Assembly: GCA_002455605.1 (NCBI GenBank)
Contig: DKLE01000167.1
Location: 1-15,453 of the forward strand
Length of the DNA: 15,453 nucleotides
DNA from: Firmicutes bacterium UBA6648
Lineage (GTDB): Bacteria > Bacillota > Clostridia > Peptostreptococcales > Anaerovoracaceae
Reading direction: 5' to 3'
How positions within the stretch are numbered: the first letter of the stretch is position 1; each line of letters opens with the position of its first letter. The position numbers and the translations under genes were made by a program. This document shows, piece after piece, positions 1 to 5,651 of the stretch. The notes under the pieces are model-generated. The model was not told the origin of the DNA and made no database searches. It saw nothing but the letters and a program-made list of their open reading frames with translations.

Positions 1-378
1 AAAACCAATAAAGCAGATAAAAAAGCTGCAGAACAATATTTGAAAAATTTGTCATTGTCAGCAGAGCGGGAGATGAAAGAAAATAAAGGTGATAATAGAG
101 TAATGGAAGTGGATATAAACGAAATCAGAGAAAAGTGGACCTTAATTTCAGAGAAAAAAGTAATCCCGGATAAAGAAGGGAGAATTTATTATTCTTATGA
201 AGGGAAATCTGGCTCAGGAGAAGGCTTTGTTTTAGAACAGGTCTTGTTTGATAAAGGCCAAACGGGATATTCCCAGTCTTTTGAAATCTCAGAAAGCGAT
301 AACTGGAAGAGTGCGGTTCTTTATTACAGAGATAAACAGGGAGAAGTGATTGTATCGGTTTATGAGATAGAAAAATAA
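1..378 (+). CDS. Unknown protein, 5' end outside the window (C-terminal part)
   Basis: The reading frame is open from base 1 and ends at TAA 376-378. A TTG at 40 exists, but the frame continues upstream of it with no stop and no clear ribosome binding site, so this is most likely the C-terminal ~125 residues of a longer protein. The visible part is hydrophilic and rich in Lys and Glu. It begins with a charged probable helix and then alternates Tyr/Gly-rich stretches that look like beta strands (for example GRIYYSYEGKSGSGEGFVLE). No transmembrane segment or catalytic motif is visible and I do not recognise the family. A good intrinsic terminator follows at once, so it ends its transcription unit. 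Confidence 0.6.
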   Translation, partial: KTNKADKKAAEQYLKNLSLSAEREMKENKGDNRVMEVDINEIREKWTLISEKKVIPDKEGRIYYSYEGKSGSGEGFVLEQVLFDKGQTGYSQSFEISESDNWKSAVLYYRDKQGEVIVSVYEIEK

Positions 379-386
379 AATAGATG

Positions 387-429
387 AGCAAAAGCAGAGC
401 GTTATATCGACCGCAGCTTTTGCTTTTTT
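387..429 (+). terminator. Intrinsic terminator after the first gene
   Basis: The arms GCAAAAGC (388-395) and GCTTTTGC (416-423) pair perfectly. An inner GCG/CGC (399-401 with 412-414) extends the helix, and TTTTTT follows. It lies 10 bases after the stop of the upstream gene. Confidence 0.85.
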
Positions 430-479
430 ATTAAACAACAAATTAAATAGTATTATTAATAAAATTTCATAAGGATATA

Positions 480-563
480 ATGATTAAGGCAGATTTAATT
501 CTGTAGGCTAAAGAGAATAATAATGTATTTACAGATACAGATAAAGAAGGAAGGCATAAACAA
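480..563 (+). other. Possible relic of an amidohydrolase N-terminus
   Basis: An AAGGA (471-475) precedes ATG at 480, which opens MIKADLIL and then a TAG (504-506). The same frame continues open as AKENNNVFTDTDKEGRHKQ straight into the start codon of the acetyltransferase. Ignoring the stop, this resembles the usual first residues of YtcJ/amidohydrolase-type proteins (M-KADLIL-KN-N-FT). That is recognition by eye over about 25 residues and may be chance. The stretch also holds TATAAT at 476-481 with only a poor -35 (TTATTA, 453-458), a weak candidate promoter for the acetyltransferase gene. Confidence 0.25.
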
Positions 564-983
564 ATGGAAATAATTTATGATAAGCCATCACCAGAGGACT
601 ATGTCAGTCTGAGGCTTCGTTCCGGAATGGGAAACAAAGATTTGACAAGAAGCAAAAGAGCATTGGAAAATTCATTGTTCGCAGTTTCCATTTACGATGG
701 AGAGAAGCTGATCGGATTTGGGAGGATCGTAGGGGATGAGGGAATCACCTATGTTGTAAGTGATGTCATGGTCGATGAGGCCTACAGGAGAAGAGGATTA
801 GCGGATCAAATCATGAAAGCTATCGATCATTATTTGGAAGAGAACACTTTTGATGATAGCCACATTTGCCTGATTGCCAATCATCCTGCTGATAATTTAT
901 ACAGCAAGTATAAATTTGAATATTTACCTGAAAACAAGTACGGTATGCTTCGAAGGCAGGATCGTGGCTGTATTGGATTATGA
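564..983 (+). CDS. GNAT family N-acetyltransferase
   Basis: This 139-residue protein is a single GNAT domain, which transfers an acetyl group from acetyl-CoA to an amine. The acetyl-CoA binding motif A is clear at residues ~63-85: a beta strand (YVVSDVMVDEAYR) followed by RRRGLA, matching the R/Q-x-x-G-x-G/A pyrophosphate loop. The N-terminal part (YVSLRLRSGMGNKDL) is typical of small uncharacterised bacterial acetyltransferases. An AAGGAAGG sits 9 bases before the ATG and supports this start. The protein is probably cytosolic, as no signal or membrane segment is seen. The gene stands alone between terminators, and the substrate cannot be inferred. Confidence 0.88.
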   Translation: MEIIYDKPSPEDYVSLRLRSGMGNKDLTRSKRALENSLFAVSIYDGEKLIGFGRIVGDEGITYVVSDVMVDEAYRRRGLADQIMKAIDHYLEENTFDDSHICLIANHPADNLYSKYKFEYLPENKYGMLRRQDRGCIGL

Positions 984-1011
984 TGCAGCAGTTAAATGAG
1001 CTAAAAAGATG

Positions 1012-1043
1012 GCTGGTTTTTCATTCTTGAAAAACCAGCTTTT
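1012..1043. terminator. Terminator between convergent genes
   Basis: A perfect 11-bp stem pairs GCTGGTTTTTC (1012-1022) with GAAAAACCAGC (1029-1039) around a 6-base loop. Rightward it is followed by TTTT. Leftward the complementary strand reads ATCTTTTT, so it probably serves both the acetyltransferase gene and the convergent trmO-like gene. Confidence 0.85.
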
Positions 1044-1073
1044 AAAATTGAATTAATGATGAAAGACAGTATC

Positions 1074-1550
1074 CTAGAATTTAAAGACTGTACTCCAATC
1101 AAAATCTCCAGAGGTTTCTACATTGTTAGGCCAATTGGTGCACCACGGAGGAACAATGGGCTGCTCTACCCGGTCAAAACTTGGCGTATATGGCTTAATA
1201 TCTAAAATCGGTGTTCCGTCCTCTGCATCGATGAAAGCTATCCCTATAATTCCGTTTTCGTAATTGATATGAGTCACATAGACACATGTAAGTGCGATAG
1301 GATTTGGCCTTTCAGGAGAACGTGTTGCAAATGTCCCCAAGGTATTGGGGGAACCTTTATAAGGACTCTTTTCTATTAGTTTTGAACGGGAATCTGAATT
1401 ATCACTCTGATTAAACCACCAGAGTACATTAATGTATCCAAAACCTTCCATATTTCTGAGAGCAGGGATAAATTCGTTTTCCAGCTCCAGACGCATACCT
1501 CTGTCGTCTGAACAAACTCTTCCAATTGATTTCACTGTAAATTGTTCCAT
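1074..1550 (-). CDS. trmO: TrmO/TsaA-family tRNA (N6-threonylcarbamoyl-A37) methyltransferase
   Basis: The TrmO (TsaA/YaeB) family uses S-adenosylmethionine to methylate N6 of threonylcarbamoyladenosine at position 37 of certain tRNAs. The hallmark motifs are present: GTFATRSPERPNPIALT at ~72-88 and DGTPILDIKPY at ~111-121. The N-terminal strand (FTVKSIGRV) is also typical. At 158 residues it is the short, single-domain form; the E. coli protein is longer at its C-terminus. AAGGAG lies 7-8 bases before the ATG. It has its own promoter (1593-1620), so it need not be cotranscribed with the drug exporter upstream. TrmO-like paralogues of uncertain substrate exist, so the exact tRNA target is inferred from the family. 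Confidence 0.82.
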   Translation of the reverse strand: MEQFTVKSIGRVCSDDRGMRLELENEFIPALRNMEGFGYINVLWWFNQSDNSDSRSKLIEKSPYKGSPNTLGTFATRSPERPNPIALTCVYVTHINYENGIIGIAFIDAEDGTPILDIKPYTPSFDRVEQPIVPPWCTNWPNNVETSGDFDWSTVFKF

Positions 1551-1592
1551 AAATAAATCTCCTTTTTGGTTATTTACGGCGCCGTTATTTTC

Positions 1593-1620
1593 AGTATACC
1601 AATGTATTTTTATACTTCAA
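1593..1620 (-). promoter_or_regulatory. Candidate sigma-A promoter of the trmO-like gene
   Basis: Reading leftward, TTGAAG (1620-1615) and TATACT (1598-1593) are 16 bp apart and lie about 45 bases before the start codon. A perfect 10-bp palindrome, ACGGCGCCGT (1576-1585), lies just downstream of the -10 at the expected transcription start. Confidence 0.55.
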
Positions 1621-1651
1621 GCCCTTTTTTAGAATTAGATTTCTGGGCTTT

Positions 1652-2893
1652 TTATTCCAGACCTTTAATTTCTATTTTACTATGTAAAAGAATGATGAAA
1701 AATAGTACAGCGATAATAACTGATGTGATGATGATAATCCCCAAGCCGTGTATCAGATTGATCCAGTCCAGAGAGCCCAATCCCATGCCGATGCTTCCCA
1801 GTATGGTGTGAACTGCATTGATTAGGGAAGAAGCAGAGCCAACATCTCCATTTTGCTGATCCAAAAGAATGTTGGTACTGAAGGGACGGATGGCACCTTC
1901 CACCAATGTAAATGGAAGATAGGATAGGAGAAAAATCCATGGGGAATATTTTCCCAATAAGAGTACACCTATTCCACTGAAAATAGCTACAATAAAACAC
2001 CACCAAGTAAAATGCCGGGGTGTCAAACGACCAATAGATCGTATATAGAGAATGGGGCCAAGTATAGCAAAAGCAGAATTTACAGCGAAAAAGTAACTGT
2101 ATGTCTGGGCATTCAAAGCAAAATAGTTTTCATAAATATACGAGGACATGGCGATGTACGTCATATAAGGGGCAGCTAAGACGGCAGCAATAAAAAGGAA
2201 AAGGCTGAATCCGGCATTTTTCCCCACCACTAGTAAACGAATGAGTGAACCTCGCAATGTTCCGTTATAACATTCTTCGGTTGATAAAGTTTCTTGAAAA
2301 AGAAGACCGGATATCAATGTAAATACACCGATTACAGCCAATACCCAAAAAGTTTCCCGCCATTCAGCCACCTGCAAAATGGCTGCCCCCACAATAGGCG
2401 CCAGCATTGGAGCAATAACTCCCATTGCCTGAACTACGGCCAGTACTTTGCTTTTCAATTTTCCTGAAAAGCAATCTTTCACTAAAGCGGTGGAAATAGC
2501 CATAACATCTCCTGCACCAAGAGCTTGCATAACTCGAAATAAAATAAGCTGATAAACCGTTGCAGAGAGGGCGCATGCTATACTGCCAATGATGTATAAG
2601 ACTAGTCCGAAAATCAGGATGGGTTTACGGCCATATTTGTCACTTAAAGGTCCAAATATAATGATGCCAATTGCAAAAAAAATATAGAAAGCAATTAGTG
2701 TTAAATTAATTAGTGTTGCGGTTGTATGAAAATAGTCAATCATGGAAGGCATAGCAGGTAAGTATAAATCAATGGATAAGGGTATAAACATACCCATTAA
2801 GGAAATGAAAAATATCAGGCCTTTTACCCCGAGATAAGGTTGAGGTTTTAATAAAATGCTCTGTTTGTTTGTTGTTAATTTAAATTTCTTCAT
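1652..2893 (-). CDS. MFS multidrug exporter, Bcr/CflA family
   Basis: This 413-residue, 12-helix inner-membrane proton antiporter resembles Bcr/CflA (DHA1) exporters of chloramphenicol, bicyclomycin and similar drugs. Diagnostic features are the first-helix motif SIDLYLPAMPSM at ~40-51, which is characteristic of this subfamily, and motif A, GPLSDKYGRKP, at ~81-91 between helices 2 and 3. Motif-C-like helix 5 follows (PMLAPIVGAAI). Length matches the family. The start ATG follows TAGGAG by 9 bases. It is a single-gene unit preceded by a consensus promoter and an attenuator-like leader, which suggests induction by its substrate. The drug specificity cannot be read from sequence. Confidence 0.9.
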   Translation of the reverse strand: MKKFKLTTNKQSILLKPQPYLGVKGLIFFISLMGMFIPLSIDLYLPAMPSMIDYFHTTATLINLTLIAFYIFFAIGIIIFGPLSDKYGRKPILIFGLVLYIIGSIACALSATVYQLILFRVMQALGAGDVMAISTALVKDCFSGKLKSKVLAVVQAMGVIAPMLAPIVGAAILQVAEWRETFWVLAVIGVFTLISGLLFQETLSTEECYNGTLRGSLIRLLVVGKNAGFSLFLFIAAVLAAPYMTYIAMSSYIYENYFALNAQTYSYFFAVNSAFAILGPILYIRSIGRLTPRHFTWWCFIVAIFSGIGVLLLGKYSPWIFLLSYLPFTLVEGAIRPFSTNILLDQQNGDVGSASSLINAVHTILGSIGMGLGSLDWINLIHGLGIIIITSVIIAVLFFIILLHSKIEIKGLE

Positions 2894-2960
2894 TGCAATA
2901 GACTCCTAATCTAATCGTTTTATTATTTTTGACCGGTGCGGTGCTATATGACGATAAAAA

Positions 2961-3035
2961 CTAAAAAAAAAGATAAGCAATCAACAACAATTGTTGATAA
3001 CTTATCCAGCATACGGCAAGCATACCCTCCGTCAC
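2961..3035 (-). promoter_or_regulatory. Attenuator-like leader with possible leader peptide, upstream of the MFS exporter
   Basis: The predicted transcript starts near 3035 and reaches GGAGGG (3030-3025) almost at once. Several tiny frames follow. An ATG at 3023 encodes 20 residues and ends with TAG just after the terminator U-run (2961), but only 1 base separates it from GGAGGG. A TTG at 3019 encodes MPYAG and stops at the foot of the terminator hairpin (5-base spacing). An ATG at 3012 encodes 22 residues (12-base spacing). All three place a ribosome on or next to the terminator. This arrangement is typical of ribosome-mediated attenuation of drug-resistance genes. Which frame is used, if any, is unresolved. 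Confidence 0.5.
2963..3006 (-). terminator. Leader terminator upstream of the MFS exporter
   Basis: Reading leftward, GATAAG (3006-3001) and ATCAACAA-type arms fold with TTGTTGAT and CTTATC (2977-2972), with one 2x2 internal loop. Nine U residues follow (2971-2963). It lies between the consensus promoter at 3042-3070 and the exporter start at 2893, so it must be regulated if that promoter serves the gene. Confidence 0.8.
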
Positions 3036-3041
3036 ATGGTC

Positions 3042-3070
3042 ATTATAGTTAAAATTATTTTTCATGTCAA
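3042..3070 (-). promoter_or_regulatory. Consensus sigma-A promoter of the MFS exporter leader
   Basis: TTGACA (3070-3065) and TATAAT (3047-3042) read leftward with exactly 17 bp between them, a perfect match to the housekeeping consensus. Transcription should begin near 3035. Confidence 0.85.
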
Positions 3071-3100
3071 GGCATTTATTTTATGCTATATTGATTCTAT

Positions 3101-3139
3101 AATAAATAAAAATGGTACTCTACATAGAAGAGTACCATT
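3101..3139 (-). terminator. Terminator ending the P1B ATPase operon
   Basis: A perfect 11-bp stem pairs AATGGTACTCT (3111-3121) with AGAGTACCATT (3129-3139) around a 7-base loop. Reading leftward it is followed by TTTTATTTATT. It lies 12 bases after the stop of the small membrane protein gene. Confidence 0.82.
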
Positions 3140-3151
3140 GAATACAACACA

Positions 3152-3331
3152 TTAGAATGCAAATTTTAATACAGTAGTCACAACTACCATTATAGAGCCT
3201 ATAGCCGATACTGTTCGATATATTTTTACCGATTCCATATCATCTTTTTCTTTCTGCATGTATATAATTCCGGAAATCAGCATTCCCAGACCAACAATCA
3301 TAAAAAGTGCGAATAAAATCCATTCTTTCAT
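3152..3331 (-). CDS. Small two-helix membrane protein coupled to the P1B ATPase
   Basis: This 59-residue protein has two probable transmembrane helices: residues ~4-24 (WILFALFMIVGLGMLISGIIY) and ~38-58. They are joined by a short charged, Lys/Asp/Glu-rich loop. I chose the ATG at 3331 because it overlaps the ATPase stop codon as ATGA, and because a GGAGG inside the last ATPase codons lies 8 bases before it; the in-frame ATG at 3346 has no such support. The four-base overlap implies translational coupling to the ATPase, so it may be an accessory subunit. No cysteine or His-rich metal site is visible. I do not recognise the family. Confidence 0.72.
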   Translation of the reverse strand: MKEWILFALFMIVGLGMLISGIIYMQKEKDDMESVKIYRTVSAIGSIMVVVTTVLKFAF

Positions 3332-5187
3332 TTTACGTTCCTCCATTTTAATAATAGTGATGAGTTGATGATAACAGCTACAGAGCCGACGTTATGTACC
3401 AGTGCTCCCAAAACGGGATTTAATATGCCGGAGATAGCAAGAGCAATAGCTGCAAAATTAAGTATCATGGAAGCTGTCAGATTGATATTAATGGTTTTCA
3501 TGGTTTTTTGTGCAAGCTGAAGAAGATGAGGAATTTCCTTGATATCATCACCCACCAGCACAATATCAGCTGCGTCAATGGCAATATCACTTCCGATTCC
3601 CCCCATGGCAATACCTACATGAGCCGTTTTGAGAGCAGGAGCATCATTAATACCATCGCCCACCATGCAGATGAGTTCTCCGTTTTGTTGATATTTTTCT
3701 ATTGCCTGCAGCTTGTTTTCCGGCAGACAATCCGCATAAATATCTTGAATACCTGCAATTTGGGCAATATGGGATGCCGCCTGAGCTGCATCTCCTGTGA
3801 GCAAAAGCGTATTAATTCCAGTTTGATGGATTGTATCAACCGTTTCTGCTGTATCAGGGCGCAGCGTATCGGAGAGCGCGATGAAGCCCAGGGGCTTCCT
3901 GTTCAAAGCGAGATAAATAAGAGTACTGCCATCTGTCTTAGAAGCTTCAGCAGACTGAATAAGCTCCGGAGGAAGGATAATGTTTTGTTCTTTCAAAAGA
4001 GCTTCATTACCTGCAACAATTTCTTGACTATTATAGAAAGCACTCACCCCGCGTCCGGCAATTAACCTGAAAGCAGACGGCTGCTGAGGTAATCCTCCCT
4101 TTTGTTGTTTATAATAAGAGACGATAGCTTTACCTAAAGGGTGCTCCGAACGAAGCTCTGATATGGCTGCCAATTCCAGCAAGTCAGCTTCTTCTAATTG
4201 GGGATCATAGCTCTGTATTTTTACTACCGTGGGTTTGCCGAAGGTCAGTGTACCTGTCTTATCAAATGCCATTTTCTTAACCTTGGACAGTCTTTCCAGT
4301 GCATCTCCTTCTCGTACAAGAATGCCGTATTTAGCGGCATTGCCGATTCCTGCCATAATGGCAGTGGGTGTGGCAAGCACGAGAGCGCAAGGGCAAAATA
4401 CCACCAGAATGGTGACCGAACGGATGATTTCATCGGTTGCAAACCATGTGGCAGCAGCAGCAATTAGCGCAATAACAACAATCCAAGTAGCCCATCGATC
4501 AGCAATTCCTACAATTTTTGCTTTGCCGGCATCTGCAGATTCCACCAAACGGATCATCCGCTGCAAGGAACTGTCTTCACCGACTTTTTGTGCAATCATA
4601 TCAAAGGTGCCGAATTGATTAACTGTTCCGCTGTATACTTCATCGCCTGCCCCTTTGTCTATGGGAAGCGATTCACCAGTCATAACCGATTGGTCAATAG
4701 AGGTCTGTCCCTTGATAATCATTCCGTCCACGGCAATAGTCTCACCGGCCAGTACTCGAAGGAGATCCCCTTGTTTTACCTGGTTGGCAGGGATGATGGC
4801 TTCTTCCTTCTCCTGCAAAACTCTGGCGGTAGTTGGAGTAAGGTGTACCAGCTTTTCAATTCCTGCACGGGCCTTGTTCACCGTTCGCTCTTCCAAATAA
4901 GCACCAATGGTCATAATAAAAGCAACTTCACCGGCAGCAAAAATCTCTCCGATAATGATAGATGCTACCAGGGCGATGGAGACAAGAACATCGGCCTTAA
5001 TATCGAACTCTGTCAGTAATCCCATGACAGCCTCCTTGATAATGGGAACCCCGCAAAGGAGAATGGCAATCCAGGCAAGATTTACAGGAAGTCCTCCCAT
5101 ATCGAAAAAACTGACAATCAACGCAGGCAGAGATATCATAAGAAATAGAACTTTTCTTTTTTCTTCATCTTTTAAAAAAGATATCAT
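3328..5187 (-). CDS. Heavy-metal P1B-type ATPase without N-terminal metal-binding domain
   Basis: This is an ATP-driven transition-metal exporter of the inner membrane. Landmarks in the 619-residue form are TGES (actuator, ~170), CPC in the metal-binding helix (~265-267), the phosphorylated Asp of DKTGT (~309), the SEHP nucleotide-binding motif (~349) and GDGIND (~510). There is no N-terminal HMA domain. The final helix carries HNVGSVAVIINSS. It lacks the YN and M-x-x-S-S signatures of Cu(I) pumps, and has Asn where Zn/Cd pumps have the Asp of D-x-G, so the metal is uncertain. I chose ATG 5187 because GAAGGAG lies 8 bases before it; an in-frame ATG at 5205 lies upstream of that site. The promoter overlaps two CsoR-type dyads. 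Confidence 0.9.
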   Translation of the reverse strand: MISFLKDEEKRKVLFLMISLPALIVSFFDMGGLPVNLAWIAILLCGVPIIKEAVMGLLTEFDIKADVLVSIALVASIIIGEIFAAGEVAFIMTIGAYLEERTVNKARAGIEKLVHLTPTTARVLQEKEEAIIPANQVKQGDLLRVLAGETIAVDGMIIKGQTSIDQSVMTGESLPIDKGAGDEVYSGTVNQFGTFDMIAQKVGEDSSLQRMIRLVESADAGKAKIVGIADRWATWIVVIALIAAAATWFATDEIIRSVTILVVFCPCALVLATPTAIMAGIGNAAKYGILVREGDALERLSKVKKMAFDKTGTLTFGKPTVVKIQSYDPQLEEADLLELAAISELRSEHPLGKAIVSYYKQQKGGLPQQPSAFRLIAGRGVSAFYNSQEIVAGNEALLKEQNIILPPELIQSAEASKTDGSTLIYLALNRKPLGFIALSDTLRPDTAETVDTIHQTGINTLLLTGDAAQAASHIAQIAGIQDIYADCLPENKLQAIEKYQQNGELICMVGDGINDAPALKTAHVGIAMGGIGSDIAIDAADIVLVGDDIKEIPHLLQLAQKTMKTININLTASMILNFAAIALAISGILNPVLGALVHNVGSVAVIINSSLLLKWRNVK

Positions 5188-5209
5188 TGCATCAACTCCT
5201 TCCATACAT

Positions 5210-5225
5210 ATACCCCTATGGGTAT
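5210..5225. promoter_or_regulatory. CsoR-type operator, downstream copy at the P1B ATPase promoter
   Basis: ATACCCCTATGGGTAT is a near-palindrome with flanking A/T and central C/G tracts, as known for CsoR-family sites. It lies at the predicted transcription start of the ATPase gene and is the exact inverse complement of the copy at 5235-5250. Confidence 0.8.
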
Positions 5226-5231
5226 ATAGAC

Positions 5232-5260
5232 ATTATACCCATAGGGGTATATGGTGTCAA
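5232..5260 (-). promoter_or_regulatory. Consensus promoter of the P1B ATPase operon
   Basis: TTGACA (5260-5255) and TATAAT (5237-5232) read leftward with a 17-bp spacer. The spacer is almost filled by a CsoR-type operator, so bound repressor would block RNA polymerase. Confidence 0.88.
5235..5250. promoter_or_regulatory. CsoR-type operator within the P1B ATPase promoter spacer
   Basis: ATACCCATAGGGGTAT overlaps the end of the -10 box and fills most of the spacer. It is the exact inverse of 5210-5225, and identity extends to 19 bp when flanks are included. Centre-to-centre distance is 25 bp. Confidence 0.82.
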
Positions 5261-5261
5261 T

Positions 5262-5299
5262 AAAAAAGACAGCTGTTTATAATAAAACAACTGCCTTTT
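5262..5299 (-). terminator. Terminator of csoR
   Basis: Leftward, AAAAGGCAGTTGTTT (5299-5285) pairs with AAACAGCTGTCTTTT (5278-5264) over 15 bp, including two G-U pairs, around a 6-base loop. The U-run at 5267-5262 follows. It separates csoR from the ATPase promoter, which begins immediately downstream. Confidence 0.8.
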
Positions 5300-5309
5300 G
5301 TTAGATAAA

Positions 5310-5585
5310 TTATACAATTCTTGAAAAATGCTCGATAGCTTTTGCAAAATCTGCAATAGTTCTATCTGCATCACCGTGCTCGATACCTTCTCGAACACAG
5401 TGGTGAAGATGACCCTCTAAAATAACCTGGCCTACCTTTTGCAGAGCACTTTTAGCGGCATTAATCTGTATTAAAATATCTTCACAGGGTACATCTTCGT
5501 CAATCATTTTGTCGATTGCTCTGATCTGTCCCATAACTCTATTCAGACGTTTGTGTAAATTGTCAGAATCCATGCATTGCTTCAT
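5310..5585 (-). CDS. csoR: CsoR-family metal-sensing repressor
   Basis: This 91-residue all-helical DUF156/CsoR protein is a DNA-binding repressor released by metal. The start is the ATG at 5585, 6 bases after GGGAGG; longer in-frame starts run into the promoter and operator. Cys34, His59 and Cys63 have the exact spacing (+25, +29) of the Cu(I) ligands Cys36, His61 and Cys65 of Mycobacterium tuberculosis CsoR, which favours copper over Ni/Co (RcnR), formaldehyde (FrmR) or persulfide (CstR) sensing. Residue 33 is Pro where that protein has the second-shell Tyr35. Matching dyads lie in its own promoter and that of the P1B ATPase, implying control of both. Confidence 0.88.
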   Translation of the reverse strand: MKQCMDSDNLHKRLNRVMGQIRAIDKMIDEDVPCEDILIQINAAKSALQKVGQVILEGHLHHCVREGIEHGDADRTIADFAKAIEHFSRIV

Positions 5586-5600
5586 GATGCACCTCCCTAG

Positions 5601-5616
5601 ATACCCGTATGGGTAT
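5601..5616. promoter_or_regulatory. CsoR-type operator at the csoR promoter
   Basis: ATACCCGTATGGGTAT differs only at its centre from the two copies upstream of the P1B ATPase. It lies between the -10 box and the ribosome binding site of csoR, at the predicted start of transcription, so csoR should repress itself. Confidence 0.8.
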
Positions 5617-5622
5617 GAATTA

Positions 5623-5651
5623 AATATATCATCTGCAGATAAGTTTTGCAA
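5623..5651 (-). promoter_or_regulatory. Promoter of csoR
   Basis: TTGCAA (5651-5646) and TATATT (5628-5623) read leftward with a 17-bp spacer. The -35 and spacer lie within the last codons of the upstream manganese/calcium ATPase gene. Confidence 0.7.

Noticed and set aside
1619..1650. Inverted repeat AAGCCC/GGGCTT just after the MFS exporter gene as its terminator
   Set aside because: The T-run follows only on the plus strand, opposite to the gene; leftward the sequence after the stem has no T-run, and the internal loop is large.
3508..4065. Long rightward open frame opposite the P1B ATPase gene
   Set aside because: It lies wholly antisense to a gene with unmistakable P-type ATPase motifs, has no ribosome binding site, and its translation resembles no protein family; similar shadows occur at 4229-4618, 4588-5019 and 7211-7537.
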